Part shown: in pieces, positions 44,709 to 52,679 of the stretch
Numbering within the stretch: the stretch's first letter is position 1
How the letters are laid out: the number at the start of each line of letters is the position of its first letter
NCBI RefSeq assembly: GCF_014077505.1
Contig: NZ_JACGWA010000002.1
Span: forward strand, 124,001-188,000
Reading direction: 5' to 3'
DNA from: Colwellia sp. BRX10-3
GTDB lineage: Bacteria; Pseudomonadota; Gammaproteobacteria; Enterobacterales; Alteromonadaceae
DNA: 64,000 nucleotides
Made by a program: the position numbers and the translations under genes
The notes under the pieces: model-generated
Database searches by the model: none
Told to the model about the DNA's origin: nothing
The model's input: the letters and a program-made list of their open reading frames with translations, nothing else

Positions 44709-45812
44709 CTAGCGTTGCAACCGTGAGCCAGAAGGATGGTTTGAACCATGAACTTTCGAATGACAATTATTACAACTGCGGCCAAGCAAAAAGGCCGAAG
44801 GTGATTGTTGTGGCAAGCTTGAGGAGCCAAAACTAAAACTTGGGTGACCTTGAGAGCTATGGCAATTTTGGCATAAATACGGCGCCCGTTGTGTTAGTAA
44901 ACTTGCTTGATTACTGCCATGAGCTTGATGGCAATTAAGACAACTGTCAGTGACGGGTTCATGTTCCCACAAAAATGGTCCACGCTTTTCTGCATGGCAT
45001 TGAAAGCAGGTTTCATTGACGGAGTCGGCGATTAATAGGTTATCGCTATTACTATCATGAGGTTGATGACAATCGCTACAGCCCATTTGTCCGCTGCGTA
45101 ATGGATGTGTTGAGGCGCGATGAGCCATCAGTTTTGCATTTTTATGACATTGACCGCATTGCTCAAGCTGATTACTTTTAGTTAATATTGGATCTTCACT
45201 AACATGAATTTGGTGACAATCATGGCAAGTTAAATTATTGGCTTGGTGGCTGCTGCCTTGCCAATGTGTTGCTGCAGACTTTTGGTGGCAAGATAAGCAA
45301 ATGGCCGATTTTTCTTCGGAGGCAATGTTATCTCGCGCGCTAAAGGCGATCATCGGCGCGCGCTTCTCCCCTTTACGTAAGCGTTTTACTGCATGCTCAC
45401 CAACAGCGCCATGACAAGCTTCACATTGTAAGCCGGTCGTTGAAAACGGTGCATTCTTGCTGTCCTTAGTACCATGAGCCGAATTAAAAATGGCCATTAC
45501 TGGAAAGTTTGAAGCTTGGTCGTGACATTGTAAACAGGTATCGGCACCATCTTTAGAGTAGTGTTCTGCCTCGCCTATTTCTTCGGCAGAGAAGGCTAAA
45601 TTGCTATAAAAAATTGCTAAGCAAAATGTCATCGTTAAGCAAAATTGGCTAACTAGAATGCCATTTTTTGCTAGCATTTTCATACAGTCATCTACACTAG
45701 CTTTTGTACTTAAGCTACTGCGAATAAGGGCACTGGCATCAAACCATGTTACTAGCTTCTGCTCGTGCTTGAATGCGAGTTGTTTCAATAAGGTCTTTGC
45801 TGCTATTTGCAC
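44709..45812 (-). CDS. mtrA: MtrA/DmsE-family decaheme cytochrome c
   Basis: Periplasmic decaheme cytochrome; ten CxxCH sites can be counted (CLQCH, CEACH, CLSCH, CHDCH, CGQCH, CSDCH, CFQCH, CLNCH, CQNCH, CNNCH). The heme-bearing part has the size of MtrA. The frame opens with a GTG at 45812, three bases after the upstream stop, behind GGGGTG. But a typical signal peptide (MKMLAKNGILVSQFCLTMTF onward) begins only at the ATG at 45683. Either the first 43 residues are an odd extension or the true start is 45683. Second gene of the Mtr-type operon. Confidence 0.9.
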   Translation of the reverse strand: MQIAAKTLLKQLAFKHEQKLVTWFDASALIRSSLSTKASVDDCMKMLAKNGILVSQFCLTMTFCLAIFYSNLAFSAEEIGEAEHYSKDGADTCLQCHDQASNFPVMAIFNSAHGTKDSKNAPFSTTGLQCEACHGAVGEHAVKRLRKGEKRAPMIAFSARDNIASEEKSAICLSCHQKSAATHWQGSSHQANNLTCHDCHQIHVSEDPILTKSNQLEQCGQCHKNAKLMAHRASTHPLRSGQMGCSDCHQPHDSNSDNLLIADSVNETCFQCHAEKRGPFLWEHEPVTDSCLNCHQAHGSNQASLLTQRAPYLCQNCHSSQGHPSFSFGSSSLPQQSPSAFLLGRSCNNCHSKVHGSNHPSGSRLQR

Positions 45813-45814
45813 TG

Positions 45815-48022
45815 CTATTTCACCCCGTGCACGACTTTGACATCGCTGAGTGCGCCATCACCATGACAAAAAGCACAAGTTTCGACCACGTCAAAGTTGT
45901 CGATTGCGTCTTGGCTGGTACTAAAAGATGCGCCGCCATTTTGCAGCATATGTGCTTTTGATAAAGGGTCGTCATGACATGACGAACAAACCGCTGCCGT
46001 TGGCGTAACTTTCAAATCATCTGCTCGCGCAGCTAAGCTTGCGCCGGTATCAATTGTTGTGCCTTGTACTTGCGGCTGTAGTGGCAATTGATAACTGTCA
46101 TCGACATGGCAGGCTTGGCAATTGTTTAATTTTCCCGGGTAGGTGACAGTACTAAAGTCATGTTTTGAATTACCAAAACCATAAACAATAAAGGGTTTCT
46201 CTCGTTTTCCACTGGCGTGGATTGCGTGGATCATATGCTTAAAATCAACTGATTGTTCTTTTAAACCATCAGATGGGGATGCAGGGCGACGATTTATGTC
46301 GGTAGCGCTGGGGTTGTGACACATTAGGCAAGCGGGGATGTTGTCATTGCGGTTATCGCCGTGCAGACTTAAATTAACATGGCAAGCTTGACACTGCTCA
46401 ATAGTGACCACCTCACGTCTAGCTATCGCGCTAAAGTCGGTAATCGTAAAATAGCTCACGGCCGTTTTTACCGGCACTCGATCGGTAAAGCTGCCATCAT
46501 TATCTAAATCAACGGCCGGGTGGCCTTCAAGTGCTACCGAACCAGAGCCTTTTTGACCTGTAGGGATGGCGGTTGTCGAGGTTACGGTAAAGCTGCCATC
46601 GCCATTGTCAAAGGCGCTGGTTAATGGATTTAACGATAATGCACTAGCGACTAAAGCTCCTGTGCCTTCGTTGCTATATTCTGTTGTACTCCAAGCGATA
46701 TCAACGGCAATGCGTGAGGCTCCACCGCCAGCGGTAAACTCTGCATCATTTAAAATGTCATAGGCGGCATCGGCCGCTGATGGATTAGTAATGGAAAAAG
46801 TCACTTTAGGAAATTCATTTGGTGCGGTATTAGTCACCGATAAAATATTAAATTTAAAATTATTAGCGGCAATTTGTCTGGTTATTTGATGTGAATCGGC
46901 AATGCTGCCAACAAAAGCTCCTGCTCTATGACAGACACTACATTCACTATTATCGGTCATTATACCGCCCGCATGACCACCGGATTTTCCTAAGGCAAAA
47001 TCAATATCGTCGTGACATGAGCCGCAGGCTGCTATTGTTGGAGTGCTTTGCCAATTCGCCGTATTTGGTGTTGCTGGATCTGAGCTGTCATGGCATTTGC
47101 TACAATTGCGAATATCCATCGGCAAGGTGACCTCAGAATAATCATGCTTAGTATCTCTAAAACCCCAAATCGCATATTCATTGCCGGCAACAACGCTAGG
47201 TAACTGCTCACCACGATGAATTTTATGCACCATCACCGTGTAATCAAGGGTATTGCCACTGTTGGCATCAAAGCTTCCAGGATTATGACAAGTGACGCAC
47301 AACTTGCTCTCAACCCGGCCACCACCGTGCAGAGCTAAGCCATCATGGCAAGTATTACAGCTTTGGGTTTTAACTATTTCTCGGCTAAAAATATCGCTGG
47401 TTGCGCCATCAGCAGGTCGCCAATCATAAATTACATTGGTTACCGGTTGCTCATTGCCACTGATTTGAATCGCCAGTCGATGGCTTAACTCTGGCTGATA
47501 AGTTACGGCTATTGGGCTAGTTATTTCACTGATATTGTTACTAAAGGTATAGCTATAACTACCATCTTGATTATTGGTTAAAGTGCCAGTACGGTCTTGG
47601 GTCGCTTGAATTGTGGTCTCTGTGCCAGGTCCGTTACCATCGGCGTTTTCAGTGTTGTTAATATAGCTTTGCCACGCACTACTGTTACCGTTGGTACCAG
47701 GAATTAATTTAGCCAGCGAAAAGCGTGGTTCGGATAGATTAACCACAGGTAAGCCTACTTGATCGGCGACGGAGAAATTTACTACCGTAGTAGTGTCAAT
47801 GGCGATTGAGTTTATCGTTACCGTTAAAGCGGTGGCGTTGGTGGATACTTCGGGAATAATTACAGGGACTGGCCCTGGTTCGCCAGGAATACCATTTTGA
47901 CCATCTTTACCATCACTACCGCAAGCTAATAGTAATAAGCTGAGTAAAACAGTCAGTAAAATAATCAAGCCTTTTTTTAACCATAAAGGTGGTTGGAAAC
48001 TGGAGTATTGAGCATTGGCCAT
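45815..48022 (-). CDS. OmcA/MtrC-family outer-surface decaheme lipoprotein
   Basis: A 735-residue lipoprotein with lipobox LLLLAC near residue 33, then a short collagen-like segment (GKDGQNGIPGEPGP). Ten CxxCH heme sites follow, grouped in two pentaheme blocks (CNTCH, CVTCH, CSKCH, CGSCH, CSVCH; then CQACH, CLMCH, CQACH, CSSCH, CAFCH). Beta-rich domains separate them, as in MtrC/OmcA. It would sit on the cell surface and reduce minerals, humics or electrodes. The ATG at 48022 is used; the frame reaches a TTG at 48064 with nothing in its favour. First gene of the operon, with an FNR-like site upstream. Confidence 0.92.
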   Translation of the reverse strand: MANAQYSSFQPPLWLKKGLIILLTVLLSLLLLACGSDGKDGQNGIPGEPGPVPVIIPEVSTNATALTVTINSIAIDTTTVVNFSVADQVGLPVVNLSEPRFSLAKLIPGTNGNSSAWQSYINNTENADGNGPGTETTIQATQDRTGTLTNNQDGSYSYTFSNNISEITSPIAVTYQPELSHRLAIQISGNEQPVTNVIYDWRPADGATSDIFSREIVKTQSCNTCHDGLALHGGGRVESKLCVTCHNPGSFDANSGNTLDYTVMVHKIHRGEQLPSVVAGNEYAIWGFRDTKHDYSEVTLPMDIRNCSKCHDSSDPATPNTANWQSTPTIAACGSCHDDIDFALGKSGGHAGGIMTDNSECSVCHRAGAFVGSIADSHQITRQIAANNFKFNILSVTNTAPNEFPKVTFSITNPSAADAAYDILNDAEFTAGGGASRIAVDIAWSTTEYSNEGTGALVASALSLNPLTSAFDNGDGSFTVTSTTAIPTGQKGSGSVALEGHPAVDLDNDGSFTDRVPVKTAVSYFTITDFSAIARREVVTIEQCQACHVNLSLHGDNRNDNIPACLMCHNPSATDINRRPASPSDGLKEQSVDFKHMIHAIHASGKREKPFIVYGFGNSKHDFSTVTYPGKLNNCQACHVDDSYQLPLQPQVQGTTIDTGASLAARADDLKVTPTAAVCSSCHDDPLSKAHMLQNGGASFSTSQDAIDNFDVVETCAFCHGDGALSDVKVVHGVK

Positions 48023-48184
48023 GAAGTTTATCCCAAGAGAAAAGTCATTTTTATTATCAAGCAATTATTATTATGGCCGCTATAAAGAACAGCTAACGCC
48101 CTGATCTAAAGATAGTACAGCAAAGCAGTTTCGCGAATATTGTTAACATTTTAAAGCGTATAAACGCGGTTAAAGGCAGCAAGC

Positions 48185-48198
48185 TTGATCTAGATCAT
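48185..48198 (-). promoter_or_regulatory. FNR/EtrA-like site upstream of the Mtr-type operon
   Basis: TTGATCTAGATCAT matches TTGAT-N4-ATCAA at nine of ten positions. On the minus strand a TTTATAC element (about 48163-48157) lies where the -10 of a class II FNR promoter should be. It is 163 bases from the first gene, pointing to induction under low oxygen. Confidence 0.6.
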
Positions 48199-48353
48199 AT
48201 TCGTTGTGCTGATCGATATAATTGCTCGTACTGGACAATGCTCATACTATTTTAAAATTTTTTTAGTTAAGTTATTGGCAAACACCGCGCTTAGTACTAG
48301 ACTGCCGAACAAAACCAATATTCACAGTTTTAGCAGCAATGACGGGAAGTAAA

Positions 48354-48692
48354 ATGAAAATAGATGCAAAAAATCGTAGTAATCGTTTACGTAAAAAATT
48401 ACGTGTTGATGAGTTCCAAGAATTAGGTTTCGATATTGCTTGGAAACTAGATGATGGCACTGACAATGAAACAGTAGATGCATTTTTAACTAAGTTTTTC
48501 GACGAAGCGATCGATCCAAACGGCTTAGGTTTTGGCGGTGAAGGTGATACCTTGTGGCATGGCTTAATTTGTACTCAACAACTAGGCAAATGTACTGAAG
48601 AACATCGCCAATTAGTAGAAAAGTGGTTAACGGATAATGGCGCAAGCTCAGTTACCGTTGGCCCGTTATATGATGTTTGGTGGGCAGAGTAG
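48354..48692 (+). CDS. yggL: YggL family (DUF469) protein
   Basis: A 112-residue protein clearly matching YggL: NRSNRLRKKLRVDEFQELGF at the N-terminus, IDPNGLGFGG in the middle, GKCTEEHRQLVEKWL and a closing DVWW near the C-terminus. In E. coli YggL binds the 50S ribosomal subunit. The ATG at 48354 has GGGAAG upstream and matches the family start; an ATG five codons earlier is less likely. It precedes trmB in the same direction, a pairing also found in E. coli. Confidence 0.92.
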   Translation: MKIDAKNRSNRLRKKLRVDEFQELGFDIAWKLDDGTDNETVDAFLTKFFDEAIDPNGLGFGGEGDTLWHGLICTQQLGKCTEEHRQLVEKWLTDNGASSVTVGPLYDVWWAE

Positions 48693-48795
48693 TCCTTAGC
48701 AAACTAATTTAACTTAAAGTTAGTATACGGGCGTAAAATTAGATCTTGATTGGCATTAAGCCGTGATTGAAATTCAGTCATTAAACAAGGATAAT

Positions 48796-48828
48796 ATGCG
48801 CCCTAATTTCGATGACGAAACTAAATAA
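48796..48828 (+). CDS. Possible 10-codon upstream ORF before trmB
   Basis: ATG at 48796 behind AAGGATAAT encodes [10 protein letters not shown] and stops 11 bases before the trmB ATG. The ribosome site is better than the one of trmB itself, so it could couple translation. Could also be chance. Confidence 0.3.
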   Translation: MRPNFDDETK

Positions 48829-48839
48829 TAGATAGCATT

Positions 48840-49565
48840 ATGACTGACAGAAACCACAAAACCGTTGAACAAGCAGAAAAAGAAGGCAAGTACATTAGAA
48901 AAGTACGCAGCTTTGTTAAGCGTGAAGGCCGCCTTACTAATGGTCAAGCAAAAGCTTTAGAGCAGTTTTGGGATACTATGGGATTGAACCATCAAGATGG
49001 ATTAATTGATCCTAGTGTTTTGTTTGGTAATGACAACCCTGTTGTGCTAGAAATAGGCTTTGGCATGGGTAAGTCGTTAGTTGAAATGGCCAAAAATGCG
49101 CCTGAACTTAATTTTATTGGCGTTGAAGTTCACCGCCCAGGTGTTGGCGCATGTATTGGTTTAGCGCAAGAAGAAGGCGTTAAAAACCTTCGAGTATACG
49201 AGCATGATGCTATCGAAGTTCTAGCTGATTGTCTTCCTGCTGAATGTTTAACAACGGTTCAGTTGTTTTTCCCTGATCCTTGGCATAAAAAGAAGCATCA
49301 CAAACGTCGTATCGTACAAGCAAGTTTTGTTGAAGCTATTCGTGAAAAGCTGAAAGTTGGTGGTGTTTTTCACATGGCAACTGACTGGGAAAATTACGCG
49401 GAATGTATGTTAGAAGATATGACATCTGCGCCTGGCTTTAAAAACTTATCAGCAAACAATGATTATGTACCGCGCCCGGATTCACGCCCGTTAACTAAGT
49501 TTGAAGACCGAGGTCAAAACTTAGGTCATGGTGTTTGGGATCTGCAGTTTGAAAAATTAGCTTAA
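48840..49565 (+). CDS. trmB: tRNA (guanine-46-N7)-methyltransferase TrmB
   Basis: SAM-dependent methyltransferase forming m7G46 in tRNA, 241 residues. The SAM motif is [15 protein letters not shown]; the catalytic and tRNA-binding segment [15 protein letters not shown] is intact. The N-terminal part ([15 protein letters not shown]) is typical of gammaproteobacterial TrmB. The ATG has no clear ribosome site. A perfect terminator follows. Confidence 0.96.
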   Translation: MTDRNHKTVEQAEKEGKYIRKVRSFVKREGRLTNGQAKALEQFWDTMGLNHQDGLIDPSVLFGNDNPVVLEIGFGMGKSLVEMAKNAPELNFIGVEVHRPGVGACIGLAQEEGVKNLRVYEHDAIEVLADCLPAECLTTVQLFFPDPWHKKKHHKRRIVQASFVEAIREKLKVGGVFHMATDWENYAECMLEDMTSAPGFKNLSANNDYVPRPDSRPLTKFEDRGQNLGHGVWDLQFEKLA

Positions 49566-49645
49566 TGAAGCTTATCGTTTAGCTAGTTATGACATTTAGC
49601 CAGCAAAAAAAAACAATGAGTTAACTGTTTTAATAGTTAGCGAAG

Positions 49646-49671
49646 AAAAAGAGCGTATACGCTCTTTTTTT
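49646..49671 (+). terminator. Terminator after trmB
   Basis: Perfect arms AAAAAGAGCG / CGCTCTTTTT with TATA loop, followed by further T. It can also serve the convergent gene at 49701. Confidence 0.9.
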
Positions 49672-49700
49672 GTAGGTGAGACTTTAGTGTGTAAATAGTA

Positions 49701-50045
49701 CTAGCGGTGCAATTTATCTCGTTCAATATGAAATAAATGCTGGCTGTTACGTAAATTACCTGTTTCTTTTAACCATGGCTCATTAATGATTTCTCGCATT
49801 AACGCTGCTTGTAAAACTCTGCCAGCTGAAACGCTCCAATAGTTAATGGTTGCTTCTTGATGGGCAAGGGTATTAGGAAGTTGCTCTGAACGAGTTTTGG
49901 TCATTTCGTCAATAATATCGGCAATAACTTTTGGTTTTAGCTCTTGAATTATCTGACGTTTAAATTGGCTAAAATGCTTAGCCCGCATAAGCTGCCAAAT
50001 TAGCCAAACTAAGAATATGACTGCGATTACAACAATTATTTCCAA
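49701..50045 (-). CDS. Hypothetical membrane-anchored protein
   Basis: A 114-residue protein not recognised by family. An N-terminal membrane span (about 3-20) is followed by a basic, helical cytoplasmic part with no cysteines. The ATG at 50045 lies in an AT-rich leader. It is convergent with trmB and shares its terminator. The strong membrane anchor and stable frame support a real gene. Confidence 0.6.
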   Translation of the reverse strand: MEIIVVIAVIFLVWLIWQLMRAKHFSQFKRQIIQELKPKVIADIIDEMTKTRSEQLPNTLAHQEATINYWSVSAGRVLQAALMREIINEPWLKETGNLRNSQHLFHIERDKLHR

Positions 50046-50179
50046 AACTATACTCTAGTATTTCTATTAAATATCGGCGTTATCATAACAGTATTTATAT
50101 CTCGTCCAAATTGTTTTTCATTTGGTTTAAGTGATGATTTGATTTATAAATCGAGCATGGTACTCATGTTGCGAATATT

Positions 50180-50656
50180 TTAAGGTTTAAATTGTGCACC
50201 TTCGTGCATTAAGAGCTTTGCCTTTAATGCTAAGCCGCCTGCGTAGCCAGTTAACTTGCCGTTACTGCCGATAACTCTATGACACGGCACTATTAGTGCA
50301 ATAGGGTTTGCGCCATTTGCGGTGCCAACAGCGCGAACCGCTTTTTCATTATTAATACTTTTTGCGATCCAACCATAGCTTTTAGTATCACCACAGGGTA
50401 TTTCGGTTAACGCTTGCCAAACCTTTTTTTGAAAGTTAGTGCCTTCAGGGGCTAAAGGAAGATCAAAGTGCTTTCTGTTACCGGCAAAGTATTCGGTTAG
50501 TTGTTGAATTACTTCTGTGAACTTGCTGTTATTTTCGGTTAAGCCAGTAATTGTGATAGGCGACTGTCCTGTTTGAAAAGCGAGTGCGCTTAAACCTTTT
50601 TCGTTTGCGGTTAAGACAATTTCACCCAATGGTGATTGATAAGTACAATAATACAT
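50180..50656 (-). CDS. ogt: Methylated-DNA-protein-cysteine methyltransferase Ogt
   Basis: Removes O6-alkyl groups from guanine by transfer to its own cysteine; 158 residues. The active site IVPCHRVIGSNGKLTGYAGG is intact. The RNase H-like N-terminal part is short, as in the Ogt branch. It lies 59 bases after the Ada/AlkA-like gene in the same direction, forming an alkylation repair unit. Confidence 0.93.
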   Translation of the reverse strand: MYYCTYQSPLGEIVLTANEKGLSALAFQTGQSPITITGLTENNSKFTEVIQQLTEYFAGNRKHFDLPLAPEGTNFQKKVWQALTEIPCGDTKSYGWIAKSINNEKAVRAVGTANGANPIALIVPCHRVIGSNGKLTGYAGGLALKAKLLMHEGAQFKP

Positions 50657-50715
50657 TTAGAACTTCCTCGGTTTTGGTACTGGTATTTAGGTCGAACCTT
50701 CTACTGAGATTTATA

Positions 50716-52167
50716 CTAACATTGTGCGCTTTGAATTTTAGGTGCTAACGACTGCCATAAATATATAGCGGCGTAGGCACGCCAAGGTCGCCAACACTCT
50801 GCTAACGCTAGTATATTTTTGTTTTTTGGTTTTATTTCATCAATAGTTAAGGCTTTTATAATGCCTAAATCAGCACTTGGAAAAGCATCAGGATCGCTTA
50901 ACCCCCTCATACCAATATAATTTACGGTCCACGGTCCAATGCCTTTGAGTTTTGTTAATCTAGCCTCTAACTCTTCAATCGTTAAGCCTTGGGTAAATAT
51001 ACTGTTATGTTCTTGAAAGTAGGCAACCCAAGTTTGCAAAGTGGCAATGCGAGAGCGAGTTAACCCTATCTCTTGGTAATCTACATTCATTAGTGCAGCA
51101 ACACTTGGAAAGTACTTTGCAACATTAATATTTTCAGGTTGTTCGATATCAACAACATTATCACCGTACTTTTCTGCGATGCGTTGCGCCAGTGTAGTTG
51201 CGCCTTTTACTGATATTTGTTGGCCTAATATTGCTCGAATAGAAAATTCAAAAATATCCCAACAGCCGTGTAATCTTAAACCGGGAAATTGCTCAATAAC
51301 TAACGCTAATTTAGGGTTTTTTATTAAATGTTGATGAATTAATTGCATATCGGCGTCTAAGTCGAACATGCGACGAACGCGGGCGATAATTTGATTTAGA
51401 AAACTGTAGTCAGACAGTTTAACTGTTAAATTTAAGGCGCTCTTATCTTGATGATGGGTGACTTTTATCCAGCCACGACAGTCTTCAAGTTCGACGGTTC
51501 TAAAATAGTGTTCAGTGCTAATATCCTCAATATTGCTCATTTTTCTTGAGCGGAAAAAACTCAACATTAAAGGCCAATCAAAAGGTGCTTTATAAGGTAA
51601 TAAAATGGTTACTGGGTGATCAGAACTCGTTATTTTATTACCTCGGATATCACTGGGCGTGGTTTTATAAGTTTGCATTATGACCTCATTAAAACGGCGT
51701 ATGCTATTAAAACCGGCTGCAAAAGCAACGTTAGTAATGCTTAAATGTGTTGAAACTAGCAGTTTATGCGCAAGTAATAATCGCTGCTGATGAAAAAACT
51801 CACTCGGCGGTAAACCATAATACTGCATAAATAAACGACGAATTTGTCTGTCGCTAATAACGAGTTGCTCGGCACATTTTTGCAAACTGTAATTATTTTC
51901 GTAGAAGGCTTGAGTAATTTGTTTTATTTTTCTTGGTAAGGGCAGATTTGGTGCTAATTGGGGGAAACAGCGTTTACAAGGACGAAAACCTGATTGTTGA
52001 GCAAGCTCGGCGCTTTCATAGTATGTTACGTTTTCAGGTTTTGGTGGTCTGGCAGGGCAAATGGGGCGACAGAAAATACCGGTAGTAATAACAGCGGTAA
52101 AAAACTTGCCATCAAAGCGAGCATCACGGCTTAACCGTGCACTTTCACAAATCTCTGCACTTAACAT
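50716..52167 (-). CDS. Ada-type activator fused to AlkA 3-methyladenine glycosylase
   Basis: A 483-residue fusion. The N-terminal Ada zinc domain has cysteines in GIFCRPICPARPP and RPCKRCFP; the first is the methyl-phosphotriester acceptor. An AraC-type helix-turn-helix follows (about 80-175). The C-terminal half is AlkA N domain (about 195-305) plus HhH-GPD glycosylase. Its parts include ILGQQISVKGATTLAQRI, LTKLKGIGPWTVNYIGMRG and the catalytic Asp in DAFPSADLGI. Such Ada-AlkA fusions are common in proteobacteria. It senses methylation damage, activates its operon and removes alkylated bases. The partner ogt follows. Confidence 0.92.
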   Translation of the reverse strand: MLSAEICESARLSRDARFDGKFFTAVITTGIFCRPICPARPPKPENVTYYESAELAQQSGFRPCKRCFPQLAPNLPLPRKIKQITQAFYENNYSLQKCAEQLVISDRQIRRLFMQYYGLPPSEFFHQQRLLLAHKLLVSTHLSITNVAFAAGFNSIRRFNEVIMQTYKTTPSDIRGNKITSSDHPVTILLPYKAPFDWPLMLSFFRSRKMSNIEDISTEHYFRTVELEDCRGWIKVTHHQDKSALNLTVKLSDYSFLNQIIARVRRMFDLDADMQLIHQHLIKNPKLALVIEQFPGLRLHGCWDIFEFSIRAILGQQISVKGATTLAQRIAEKYGDNVVDIEQPENINVAKYFPSVAALMNVDYQEIGLTRSRIATLQTWVAYFQEHNSIFTQGLTIEELEARLTKLKGIGPWTVNYIGMRGLSDPDAFPSADLGIIKALTIDEIKPKNKNILALAECWRPWRAYAAIYLWQSLAPKIQSAQC

Positions 52168-52679
52168 ATTTTTCCTATAATCATGGTTATAGCCTTTAAC
52201 ATCATTATTAACTTTTGATTGATCATACTTCAGGCAATGTAAATGACTAGCGATAATCGGACAAGGCCTAAAATATAAATTTGATTGGTATTTTTAAATA
52301 GTTTGAGTAAATGTGGGATATAGTACTGTGATTAATCTCGTTGTAGTGTTTGTTAAAATTCAGTAAAAATACACCCAATTTAAGTTTAATAGAGTCTATG
52401 TGGCTAAAACTACTGAGCAAATATATTAACGAGTATATTACTCGTAAACACTCACAATGAGATTCTATCGAAGTAATAGAAAATTTATCTACCCTAATTT
52501 TACAATTTTGCCGACATTGAGTTATTTATAGGTTAAATTCATTATTCTGCTATTAGACTTTAAAGGAACTCTACAATTGTAATAGTGTTAAGATTTAAAG
52601 TATAAGTTACGTTAAAAAAATTTCAGCAGTCGTATCTGACAATATTATATAAGTGATAAAAATATGTATGGATTGAGTA
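52168..52679. other. Intergenic region, no gene seen
   Basis: A 512-base, very AT-rich stretch between two divergent genes, presumably with both promoters. An Ada box could lie near 52170-52240, but none is clear by eye. Confidence 0.5.

Noticed and set aside
47881..47930. Collagen-like G-x-x repeats in the surface decaheme lipoprotein as a structural domain
   Set aside because: Only about five triplets follow the lipobox; too short for a collagen helix, so likely a flexible linker.
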